Virus record (IMG/VR): IMGVR_UViG_3300046167_000396
Location: 1 to 31,835 of that record
DNA length: 31,835 nucleotides
Source: a virus
Reading direction: 5' to 3' (one strand)
Numbering within the stretch: the first letter of the stretch is position 1; each line of letters opens with the position of its first letter. The position numbers and the translations under genes are program-made. The notes under the pieces were generated by a model, which saw only the letters and a program-made list of their open reading frames with translations, searched no databases and was not told the origin of the DNA. Below are positions 1 to 7,674 of the stretch, in pieces.

Positions 1-414
1 ATGTCACCTCAACAGCTTGCACAGCTAGGTCTTAATGCAGAGCAGATCCAACAAGCCCAGACAGTCCAGGCACCTAGCGCTCGTACTGTACAGACAGGTG
101 AGCTTATTAGTGGTTCCTCCGTAGACATGACCCGTGTAGATCAGGCAGTCAACTTCGCTGCAGCTACAGGTGCACCATCTACTGACGCTACTGTACAAGG
201 GCAGCTTACTGGCTTGATGAAGCAGTTTGAAGGTGCTGAGCCTCCAGCTTGGGCTGCGGGTGCTATGAGAGCGGCTACAGCACAGCTCGCTGCACGTGGT
301 TTGGGTGCCTCTAGCATGGCAGGACAGGCTATTGTACAAGCTGCCATGGAAAGCTCCTTGCCTATCGCCATGCAGGATGCACAGACTGCCTCTTCTTTGA
401 GATGCAGAACCTGA
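1..414 (+). CDS. Virion structural protein, N-terminal fragment (cut by window edge, then frame-broken)
   Basis: This is the upstream piece of a protein that continues in another frame at 402. It is rich in Ala, Gln and Met, with a block reading FEGAEPPAWAAGAMRAA and then RGLGASSMAGQAIVQAAMES. I recall blocks of this kind from structural proteins of marine podo- and myophages, so a virion role is likely, but I cannot name the exact part. The ATG at position 1 is probably an internal Met because the window simply begins there. The frame is lost near 390-396: adding one T to the TTT run gives SSFEMQN, which joins smoothly to the next fragment. A lost homopolymer base is the simplest explanation. 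It heads the late rightward genes seen here. Confidence 0.6.
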   Translation: MSPQQLAQLGLNAEQIQQAQTVQAPSARTVQTGELISGSSVDMTRVDQAVNFAAATGAPSTDATVQGQLTGLMKQFEGAEPPAWAAGAMRAATAQLAARGLGASSMAGQAIVQAAMESSLPIAMQDAQTASSLRCRT

Positions 415-1286
415 GTAACCGCCAGCAGACAGCTTTGTTTGGTGCTCAGCAACGTGCTAACTTCCTGAACTTGGAGTTCTCACAGGACTTCCAGACTCGT
501 GTAGCTAATGCATCTCGTATCAGCGACATTGCCAATATGAACTTCAATGCTGAGCAGCAGATTGCTCTAGAGAATGCTCGTATGGCTCAGACTGTTGATC
601 TGACTAACCTAGGTGCAGCAAACGCTAAGATTATGGCTGATGCAGCGGCTATGTCTCAGGTTGATATTGCTAACCTCAACAACCGCCAACAGGCTCAGGT
701 GCAGCAAGCACAGGCATTCCTCCAGATGGATATGGCCAGCCTTAACAATGAGCAACAAACTAATGTGTTCAAGACACAACAGGTTGCTAATGCTATGTTT
801 ACCGATCAGGCTGCTATCAATGCTGCAGCACAGTTTAATGCCTCCTCCCAGATGCAGGTAGACCAATTCTATGAGAACCTAGCTGCTACTGTATCTATGT
901 TCAACGTAGAGCAGAAGTCTACTGTAGATCGTTTCAATGCTGGTGAAGCAAATGCACAGGCACAGTTCAATAGCAGCATCGTCAATCAGCGTGAACAGTT
1001 TAATGCATCTAACTCTCTGTTGATTGAGCAAGCTAATACTGTATGGGCACAGAGTGTAGCTACCCTTGACACAGCAGCTCAGAACCAAGCTAACCGTGAT
1101 GAAGCCATGGCAATGAATGAGATGTCTGCTACTGCATTTAGTGCTATGCTACAAGAAAGCAGAGACCTTATGAGTTTTGCTTGGCAGACGGGTAACAATG
1201 ATGCAGACAGAGCTACACAACTCGCTATCGCAAACATCCAATCAGCAGACGCTAAAGCAGCAGCCTCAGCTTCGAAGGAGCTCTAG
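402..1286 (+). CDS. Virion structural protein, C-terminal part (Gln/Asn repeat protein)
   Basis: This continues the fragment at 1-414 after a one-base frame break. The 294 residues are low-complexity and helical, built from loosely repeated units around (D/N)(M/L)A(N/S)LNN(R/E)QQ, which occur near residues 6, 90 and 110, with many more Gln/Asn/Ala-rich stretches. Such repeats are typical of fibrous or coiled-coil virion proteins in marine phages. The stop at 1284-1286 is probably not the real end. Another frame continues with SSSFWSSVGNFAA and can end in LGAS-stop at 1334, so one or two further indels are likely between 1270 and 1320. The next gene starts at 1359, behind AGGATAATAAC. Function beyond virion structure is unknown. 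Confidence 0.6.
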   Translation: MQNLSNRQQTALFGAQQRANFLNLEFSQDFQTRVANASRISDIANMNFNAEQQIALENARMAQTVDLTNLGAANAKIMADAAAMSQVDIANLNNRQQAQVQQAQAFLQMDMASLNNEQQTNVFKTQQVANAMFTDQAAINAAAQFNASSQMQVDQFYENLAATVSMFNVEQKSTVDRFNAGEANAQAQFNSSIVNQREQFNASNSLLIEQANTVWAQSVATLDTAAQNQANRDEAMAMNEMSATAFSAMLQESRDLMSFAWQTGNNDADRATQLAIANIQSADAKAAASASKEL

Positions 1287-1358
1287 CTTTTGGAGTAGCG
1301 TTGGTAACTTTGCTGCCTGCTTGGTGCTAGCTAAGCTCTATAGGTACAGGATAATAAC

Positions 1359-1583
1359 ATGGCAGATCAATACAACTACTCCTTTGACGTTAATGCATTC
1401 CTTGAGACTGTTAAGGAAGACATTGCAGCTACGCCTGAACCTACGGGCGTCATGGCTCCATCTAAAGCTAAAGCTAAGGAAGTACCTGAGGTATCACCTT
1501 TCGAGAAGCTTAAGACAGACTTCGCTAAGGCAGTACAAGGCTCTTATGCTGATCCTGAAGAGCTGAAGACGTATTTACAGTGA
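1359..1583 (+). CDS. Virion protein with C-terminal lysozyme domain, N-terminal fragment
   Basis: The start ATG lies about 8 nt after AGGA. The frame encodes 74 residues and then hits TGA at 1581. The coding signal continues without a break in meaning through 1582-1875, but in successive frames: frame 1 (ERRKADPVPTREMTLADW), frame 2 (NWIDRQAIVRDD), frame 3 (GVAIKQPEPIEYY), frame 1 (EQPPKVRPVGRED), then the frame of 1862-2710. Each step is a +1 shift, so five single-base insertions explain it. Several fall at short runs such as CCC at 1741 and GGG at 1784. The restored product would be about 450 residues. Its N-terminal half matches no domain I recognise and is rich in Pro, Lys and Glu. Confidence 0.6.
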   Translation: MADQYNYSFDVNAFLETVKEDIAATPEPTGVMAPSKAKAKEVPEVSPFEKLKTDFAKAVQGSYADPEELKTYLQ

Positions 1584-1861
1584 GAGACGTAAGGCAGACC
1601 CTGTACCTACACGTGAGATGACATTGGCTGACTGGGATGCAGCCGCTAAGCGTAGTGCAGATGAAGTAGCACAAGCACGTGAGATGGCTGGTATTACACG
1701 GTCACGCACTACAGATTATGCAGGTAACCCTCCTGCTGATCCCTAACTGGATTGACCGTCAAGCTATTGTACGGGATGATACTGGGTGGTGTAGCTATTA
1801 AGCAACCTGAGCCTATTGAGTATTATTGGTGAGCAACCACCTAAAGTACGTCCTGTAGGGC

Positions 1862-2710
1862 GTGAGGATATGCTCAGAAGGTGCTGGCTTAGCGTCACCT
1901 ATGGGTGGTCCTAACAGAGGTTCAGTACGTCCTGCTGAAGAAGTTACCGCCAACAATATCTTTGCTACGGTAACCAAAGCAGGTAAATCTTTGACTGTAG
2001 ACGAAACAACATCTTTAACTTCAGGCTTTAGTAGTCTTACAGAAGCTGAAGGCACAGACATTCACCTTGATGGTAGAGGATATGTCACTCTACCTTACGG
2101 TATTGTGCCTGATAAAAACAGCGTAAAGAAAGCAGATGGAACTACATTTGATCCTACAGGCTCTCACGGCCTTACGTCTTCAGGTCTTTCTGGAGTAGAT
2201 TACTCTGGAGCTACTAAGTTTGGTATCTCTAGAACGGACTACGACACCGATGAGGCCTTTGCTAAAGCTGTCTATGCAGAGTTTGGCAGTAGGACTGCTA
2301 CCAAATATGGGGAAGGCTTCGATGACCTTACAGAAGAAGCTAAACAGGCTGCATATGACATGGCTTGGAATGCAGGTATTGGTGCTGCATCTTGGTCTTC
2401 AGTAAAAACTATGCTTAAGGAAGCGAGTAAAGAGGGTGAAAAAAGTAAAGACTCTCTGATTGGCTTCACAACAAACTTTAAGTCAGGGACTGATTATCCT
2501 AGAGGGTTACTTAAGAGAAGACTTCAAACGTACAACCTAGTCGCAAATGAGGGCGAAGAAGCCTCTACTATTACTACTAGCGCATCTATGACTGATGGCG
2601 CTAGGACAGGTACAATTTACACTGTTAAGGCTGCTGATGGTACGGTACTTAAAACTTGGAGTAAACCAGACACAAATGAAGTTATTGGGGATCTAGAGGT
2701 ACCACAATAA
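1862..2710 (+). CDS. Virion-associated protein, C-terminal part with GH24-like lysozyme domain
   Basis: The nominal GTG start at 1862 only marks where the frame opens; the real gene begins at 1359. Residues about 55-232 of this piece resemble a T4-type lysozyme (GH24). LTEAEGTDIHLDGRGYVTL with PYGI near 60-81 matches the family pattern with catalytic Glu in an EG pair (here E63), followed by D-x-x-G and T-I-G-Y-G. DLTEEAKQAAYDMAWNAGIGA matches the LT-x-x-Q-x-D-A-L-x-S-F-x-x-N-x-G helix, and YPRGLLKRRLQTYNL matches the closing GLxxRRxxE helix. If correct, the protein cuts peptidoglycan, either as part of the virion at DNA entry or as the endolysin. Its place among virion genes favours the first. 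A TAATG overlap couples it to the next gene. Confidence 0.6.
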   Translation: MRICSEGAGLASPMGGPNRGSVRPAEEVTANNIFATVTKAGKSLTVDETTSLTSGFSSLTEAEGTDIHLDGRGYVTLPYGIVPDKNSVKKADGTTFDPTGSHGLTSSGLSGVDYSGATKFGISRTDYDTDEAFAKAVYAEFGSRTATKYGEGFDDLTEEAKQAAYDMAWNAGIGAASWSSVKTMLKEASKEGEKSKDSLIGFTTNFKSGTDYPRGLLKRRLQTYNLVANEGEEASTITTSASMTDGARTGTIYTVKAADGTVLKTWSKPDTNEVIGDLEVPQ

Positions 2711-3153
2711 TGCTAGGACTTCCACTTGAACTTGTAACTATGCTAGGCTCCACTGTTCTCGGTGGGGTCATGAGCATTTGGGGTCAGTCTATTAAGGCTA
2801 AAGAAGCTCAACAGAAGATGCTCATGGAAAGAGCTAACTTCAATGCACAACAAGTCAATACAGCACGTGAAGCGGGCAAGACAGACTCACACTTCGCTTG
2901 GACACGTAGACTGATTGCACTCTCAGCTGTATTCTCAATTATTGTCTTGCCAAAGATGGTAGCTGTGTGGTACCCTGAGGTCAGCGTCATTGTAGGTTAC
3001 ACGGAAGTCAAAGGTGGCTTCTTCGGCTGGCTCTTTGGAGGGCAAGAAGCTGTACAATGGAGAGCCGCACAAGGCTTCGTTATCACACCCCTAGACACAC
3101 ATATCGTATCCGCTATCGTAGGTCTGTACTTCGGTGCAGGCTTCACTAAATAA
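2710..3153 (+). CDS. Small membrane protein, possible holin (3TM-like)
   Basis: A 147-residue protein whose ATG overlaps the previous stop (TAATG). Hydrophobic segments lie near residues 3-22 (LPLELVTMLGSTVLGGVMSI), 65-87 (WTRRLIALSAVFSIIVLPKM) and 120-145 (end of the protein). A charged amphipathic helix of about 40 residues separates the first two. This layout, with a WxRR motif opening the middle segment, resembles the three-TM holin family first described from gene transfer agents in Rhodobacterales, but I cannot confirm it by sequence alone. It sits directly behind the lysozyme-like domain protein, which suits a holin. A virion membrane protein is the alternative. Confidence 0.6.
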   Translation: MLGLPLELVTMLGSTVLGGVMSIWGQSIKAKEAQQKMLMERANFNAQQVNTAREAGKTDSHFAWTRRLIALSAVFSIIVLPKMVAVWYPEVSVIVGYTEVKGGFFGWLFGGQEAVQWRAAQGFVITPLDTHIVSAIVGLYFGAGFTK

Positions 3154-3163
3154 GGTAAGACAC

Positions 3164-3724
3164 ATGGCAAGTCCACTATCTCAACCCATTCCTGGTCAAT
3201 CTCTGACTGATACACCTAAGGCTGCGCCATGGGAGCGTCCACCTGAGATGGTAGAGCCTCGTGATATCCTTGAGTACTACATCAAGAAGCTGGACGATGA
3301 TGAGCTCATGCAGGACTTGAGTGTTGTATTTGAGCTTGGTGGTGATCTTAAGACTGTAGTAAGCAGCCTGACGCTCATTGAAGCTCAGAAGGGTACACAT
3401 ACAGTAGATGCTGGTATGATAGTAGCTCCTATGGTTGCTACATACATTAAGCTGGCTATGAATGAGCTTGGCATTGAACCTAAAGAAACAAACCGTGACT
3501 ACAAGAAAGAAGCCACAGAACGTGAAGAGAAGCGTCTGCGTCTACTTATTGCTGATGCTATTGAGAAAGATGCAGCAGATGGTGGCACTTCTTCTGGCAT
3601 CCTGGAAGAGCTCTCAGGGCAAGAACCTGCTGAAGCACCTATGGAAGAACCCATGGAAGAGCCAGCAATGGAAACAGAACAACCAGAAGAGCCAATGGGC
3701 CTCATGTCGAAAGGTACAGTATAA
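3164..3724 (+). CDS. Conserved marine-phage protein with acidic tail, probably virion-associated
   Basis: The 186-residue product starts at 3164 rather than the upstream in-frame ATG at 3134, because AAGGTAAG lies just before 3164 and the earlier ATG falls inside the previous gene. The N-terminus contains PIPGQSLTDTP and PWERPPE, a Pro-rich signature I have seen in hypothetical proteins of several marine phages. It is followed by a helical region (EYYIKKLDDDELMQDL). The last 40 residues are very acidic and Pro/Met-rich, with repeats of EEPMEEPAME. Position in the late operon suggests a structural or assembly role, but no enzymatic motif is visible. The stop overlaps the next ATG (TAATG). Confidence 0.65.
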   Translation: MASPLSQPIPGQSLTDTPKAAPWERPPEMVEPRDILEYYIKKLDDDELMQDLSVVFELGGDLKTVVSSLTLIEAQKGTHTVDAGMIVAPMVATYIKLAMNELGIEPKETNRDYKKEATEREEKRLRLLIADAIEKDAADGGTSSGILEELSGQEPAEAPMEEPMEEPAMETEQPEEPMGLMSKGTV

Positions 3725-5712
3725 TGGGTATTGACTTCACGGCCTTTGCACAGGGCTTCCTCGAAGGTACTACAAAGCAAATCCTAGAGCGTAAAGCTAA
3801 GGCAGCTGATTATGAAGACAAGCAGCGAGAGCTAGCTGAGCGTAACAAGGGTATTGTAGCTAAGCGTAAGGAAGTTGTAGCTCGCTACTCTGGTCTAGCT
3901 AACCAAGCTAAGTCACTGGGTGCCTCAGATGAAATGGTCAGTGCTGCTCTAGCATCTGGGCCACAGGGTCTTGTTGATCTCACTAGCAACCTCCAAGGTG
4001 TCAAGGAGAAGATGGGCTCACGCTGGACACCTGAAGTAGCTAAGAACTATGTAGAGCTACCTGAGGGCTTCCAGATGCCTGACATGAACATCAATGAGCA
4101 GATCCAGGCTACGTTTGGCCTAGGTAAAGCTGAAGTAGGTTCAACTAAGGTTGACAAGGGTACGTTCTTTCAGCGTGGTATGGGCTATGGTGCTAAGGAT
4201 CGTGTACGTGCTGAGTTGGACAAAGAGGCATTCGACAATGGCTACTCCATCTTGGACATCAATGAACTGGCACAACAGTCTGAGTACCAAAGCTTGAGCT
4301 CAGGCTCCTTCATGAACTTCACTACACCTAAGGTCTTTAACCCTGAGGATTCTACTACTGAGTCAGCTAACATTAACCGCATGATGCAGCAGGCTACTGA
4401 GTCTGTAGCTTACCAAGAGCTTGAGCAGGAGTATAAGACCCTAGCCAATACAGCTGTGTTGCCAGGGTCTCCAGAGGAGGCAACCCGTGATGCACGTATG
4501 AAGGATATTCAAAGCGAACTACGTAGTATTCAGCGTGACTTCGTGTCTGACTTCGTGAAGGGCCGTGTAGATACATTCTCAGGTGGCGGCTACATGGAGA
4601 GCATGGGTAATATCATTGATGGCTTCCTAGGTACAGGTGCTTCTTCTGACCTACTTCGTGATACGTATGAAGAAGGTGCTGGTGTACCTGTAGGTGCCGT
4701 AGAGGACTTGACTGGCACAAAAGCTACAGCACCTGAAGTAGCTAAGAACATTGAGACTGCAGGTGGTATGGTAGAGACCTCACCTGATGCTATGGTTAAG
4801 ATGACACACGACTCATTGCCCTTTGATGGTGGTTCTGTAGCGTTTAAGACAGACGAGAATGGTAACCCTGTAGAGGCTACTTGGACTATGGATGGTGAAG
4901 AGTACACCACGGATAGTGCTGATGGCGTAGCTGCTGTATGGGATACTGTCACTGCTATCAAACCTAAGAGCGCTGGGCGTATGGTTGAGCCTGCTGATTG
5001 GGTCACCGAAGAGCAGTCAGACACAATGTCTAAGAAGGATCTTCAGGGTATGGGTCTCAAGGGTAGCCCACTAGGTAAACTCGTAGAGTTCCTACCTTCT
5101 GAGGAGCTTAAAGAGCAGGCTATCAAACAGATTGAGATTAAGCGTAATGCTGATCCTGAGGCTTGGTATAAAGTAGTAGTCCCTGGTCTTAACCTCAACC
5201 GTCCTATGAAGGTGAAAGGTGCAGACCTGTTCTTCATTCCTGACGATGCTCTTGTACGGGGTTACAACAACATCACTATCGACGAGTTTGGTATGGATGA
5301 TGACTTGCCTAAGAAGACTTACACTAAGCGGAAGATCCAAAAGACGTATGAGACATATGATGCCGACATGGGTGTATCAGTAGAAGGTGCAGACAAAGCA
5401 CAAGATACACCTGATGGTTCTGTACGTCCTGAGATGCGTCCTGAAGGCTTGGGAGCCAAGCCAGAGGAAGCACCAGCTAAGGAAGGTACAAAGGTAAGTG
5501 CAGATCAAGAAAAGGTAATCCAAACCTATGGCCGTGACATCATGAAGTTCATGGAAGAGGAAGGCTTTACTGGTGAGGACTCAGATGAGGAACTTGCACA
5601 AGGTCTTGCTGACTGGTATGCTGAGAATAGCGAAAAGCTAGACATCCCCTCATACCCACGTGATCAAGGCCCTATCATTAGCTTGATCAAGCGTTACCTC
5701 AAGAAGGACTAA
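3724..5712 (+). CDS. Large internal virion protein (putative ejection protein)
   Basis: A 662-residue protein coupled to the previous gene by TAATG. Residues 15-60 are strongly charged and helical (QILERKAKAADYEDKQRELA), probably coiled coil. The middle is Gly/Ser/Thr-rich, and the C-terminus has an acidic region (GFTGEDSDEELAQGLADWYA) before a basic end. I find no catalytic motif. Length, composition and location just before an even larger protein match the internal core/ejection proteins of T7-like podoviruses (positions of gp15 and gp16), but that analogy is based on gene order, not on sequence identity. The frame is intact throughout. Confidence 0.7.
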   Translation: MGIDFTAFAQGFLEGTTKQILERKAKAADYEDKQRELAERNKGIVAKRKEVVARYSGLANQAKSLGASDEMVSAALASGPQGLVDLTSNLQGVKEKMGSRWTPEVAKNYVELPEGFQMPDMNINEQIQATFGLGKAEVGSTKVDKGTFFQRGMGYGAKDRVRAELDKEAFDNGYSILDINELAQQSEYQSLSSGSFMNFTTPKVFNPEDSTTESANINRMMQQATESVAYQELEQEYKTLANTAVLPGSPEEATRDARMKDIQSELRSIQRDFVSDFVKGRVDTFSGGGYMESMGNIIDGFLGTGASSDLLRDTYEEGAGVPVGAVEDLTGTKATAPEVAKNIETAGGMVETSPDAMVKMTHDSLPFDGGSVAFKTDENGNPVEATWTMDGEEYTTDSADGVAAVWDTVTAIKPKSAGRMVEPADWVTEEQSDTMSKKDLQGMGLKGSPLGKLVEFLPSEELKEQAIKQIEIKRNADPEAWYKVVVPGLNLNRPMKVKGADLFFIPDDALVRGYNNITIDEFGMDDDLPKKTYTKRKIQKTYETYDADMGVSVEGADKAQDTPDGSVRPEMRPEGLGAKPEEAPAKEGTKVSADQEKVIQTYGRDIMKFMEEEGFTGEDSDEELAQGLADWYAENSEKLDIPSYPRDQGPIISLIKRYLKKD

Positions 5713-5715
5713 CCA

Positions 5716-7674
5716 ATGGCTACTAAGCTTACACTTGAACAGATCCAAGCACAGCTGGGTACTACAAAGGTACCTAGCCCCAGCGCTGTGACATCTATGC
5801 CTGAACAGATGGGTAGTACCTTCTCAGCTAAACCTAAAGCAGGTCCGACTAAGCTAAACAAGGATCAGATCCTGGCACAGCTAGGCAAAGGTAAAGTCGA
5901 TGAAGATGAATACATCTTTGACCCTACTGATGTCCTAAAGAAGGATGACCTTAAGACTGGTGACAGAGCTCGTCGTATCCGTGCACACATGGTAGATAGA
6001 CATGGTGTAGACTACAGGAAAGAGGCAGGCAAGTCTGATGCTGAGGTAGTTGAAGACTTCATTGACAATATGCGTTGGATGAACTCCAATACTGTATCTG
6101 TGGCAGGTGAGGTTCGTTTTATTCATGACGCAAAGGATGACGTCAAGGAGAGAGCCAAGGAAGCATACCAGATTTATGATCAGCTAGGCAACGTCTTCAC
6201 CAATGATGGCTTTACTGGTGCTGTAGATGGCATGAAGGATTACCTGTTTGCTGCTGTAGCTGACCCGTCTAACTACATTGGTCTTCTCACAGGTGGTATG
6301 GGTAAGGCTGCAGGTGTAGGCCTGACACAAGCTGGACGTGCTGCAGTCAAGAAAGCTGCTATTGAAGGCGGTAAGCAGGCACTTAAGAGTGGTGCTACAC
6401 AAGCTGCAGCTAAGGAAGCAGGCGAGAAAGCAGCTAAAGAGGCGGCTAAACGCTTTGCGGCTAACAACATTAAGACAGCACAATCTGCTACTATTCGTAG
6501 GGAAGCTGCTCGTCGTGAACGTGACTTGTTCCTGCTTGAAGCTAAGAAGAAAGCACAGCGTGATGTAGTACGTGCACAATCAGCTAAAGACGGTAAGAAG
6601 ATCCTTGCCGCTACAACAGCTGCTGATGCTGCCTTCGCTACACTGCATGATTATACTCTTCAAAGCACTCTCATTGAGGCTGGTGCTCAGGAGAACTACA
6701 GTGCCATGCAGACAGGCTTTAGCTCATTGCTAGGTGGTGTAGGTGGTCTAGCTCAGCTTGGTTTCGGTAAGTTTGCTGGTGCCTCAGGTCTCTCTGATGC
6801 TGACATTAAGCTTAACTTGGGTGCTAAGCGCTCTGCTGAGATAGATAAGCTTGATACAGCTGTTGCTGAGATGGCATCCAAGAACAAACGTGTAGCTATC
6901 GACCTCAAGGAAGAGCAAGCACGTGATGCTGCAGCTATCATTATGGAAAAGGCAGATGCATGGGCTGATAAGGTAAGCCGTGGTAAAGACGCCTACGACG
7001 ATGTACCTACGTCTGTATCTTTCATCAAAGAGGTTATGCTTGGTGAAGACAACAAGAGTGGTGTAGCTAAGTTCTTCAAGGATCAGGGCTTGGCTCTGCC
7101 TAAAGGCGCTACTGTATCTGACGTAATGACATCTATTGTATCTAAGCTACCACAAGATCAGCTTGATGCTATCAACAACAAGATCAAACCTATGGGTATT
7201 ACCCTGGGTGACACAACAGAGATCGGTCAGAGCTTAGGTGACTTGCTTGCTGTAGAGATCAGTAAAGGCGGTCAGGTACTCAATGTGATGTCTCAGGTTC
7301 GTAAGCAGCTTGATGCAGCTACAATCTATGGTCATGAAGTGATTGACGGTAGTGTTAAGGCTATTGATAACTTGGATGCTGAAGCAGCTAAGATCAAGAA
7401 AGCTAAGCTAGGTGAGTATGGACAGAACATCTGGCGTAGGATGCTTGTATCGTCTCCTGCCACTACAGCTGTCAACGTCATGGGCTTTGGGCAGTTCTAC
7501 GTAGGGCAATCGCTTGCTGACATCTTCTCAGGCACAGCTAATACTCTCTGGGGTGTAGCACAGGGCGGTAACATGACTAAGGGTGGCCGTGAAGCACTCC
7601 GTGTTGGACGTGTGTACAGACAGATCCAGTCACAGAAGATCCGTAACCTGCTTGACCCCTTACACTACGCATGA
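5716..7674 (+). CDS. Giant internal virion protein, N-terminal two thirds (frame-broken)
   Basis: This starts 3 nt after the previous stop. The N-terminus has two copies of a short helix motif, LTLEQIQAQLG at residues 6-16 and LNKDQILAQLGKGKV about 40 residues later. The region around residues 170-300 is Ala/Lys-rich and helical, next to a hydrophobic Gly-rich stretch (LLTGGMGKAAGVGL) that could insert into membranes. The frame ends with LLDPLHYA at 7674. Dropping one C from the CCCC run at 7656-7659 gives LLDPYTTHDAYMSFL and joins the frame that continues to 9313. The full product would be about 1,198 residues, in the size range of T7 gp16-like ejection proteins. Confidence 0.7.
   Translation: MATKLTLEQIQAQLGTTKVPSPSAVTSMPEQMGSTFSAKPKAGPTKLNKDQILAQLGKGKVDEDEYIFDPTDVLKKDDLKTGDRARRIRAHMVDRHGVDYRKEAGKSDAEVVEDFIDNMRWMNSNTVSVAGEVRFIHDAKDDVKERAKEAYQIYDQLGNVFTNDGFTGAVDGMKDYLFAAVADPSNYIGLLTGGMGKAAGVGLTQAGRAAVKKAAIEGGKQALKSGATQAAAKEAGEKAAKEAAKRFAANNIKTAQSATIRREAARRERDLFLLEAKKKAQRDVVRAQSAKDGKKILAATTAADAAFATLHDYTLQSTLIEAGAQENYSAMQTGFSSLLGGVGGLAQLGFGKFAGASGLSDADIKLNLGAKRSAEIDKLDTAVAEMASKNKRVAIDLKEEQARDAAAIIMEKADAWADKVSRGKDAYDDVPTSVSFIKEVMLGEDNKSGVAKFFKDQGLALPKGATVSDVMTSIVSKLPQDQLDAINNKIKPMGITLGDTTEIGQSLGDLLAVEISKGGQVLNVMSQVRKQLDAATIYGHEVIDGSVKAIDNLDAEAAKIKKAKLGEYGQNIWRRMLVSSPATTAVNVMGFGQFYVGQSLADIFSGTANTLWGVAQGGNMTKGGREALRVGRVYRQIQSQKIRNLLDPLHYA

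Noticed and set aside
390-400. Programmed -1 frameshift between the first two fragments
   Set aside because: Zero-frame codons TCT TTG do not form a convincing slippery heptamer, and other breaks nearby point to sequencing indels.
4394-5340. Minus-strand frames opposite the internal virion protein
   Set aside because: Shadows of the + strand gene; composition is low-complexity Ser/Thr/Pro from antisense codons.
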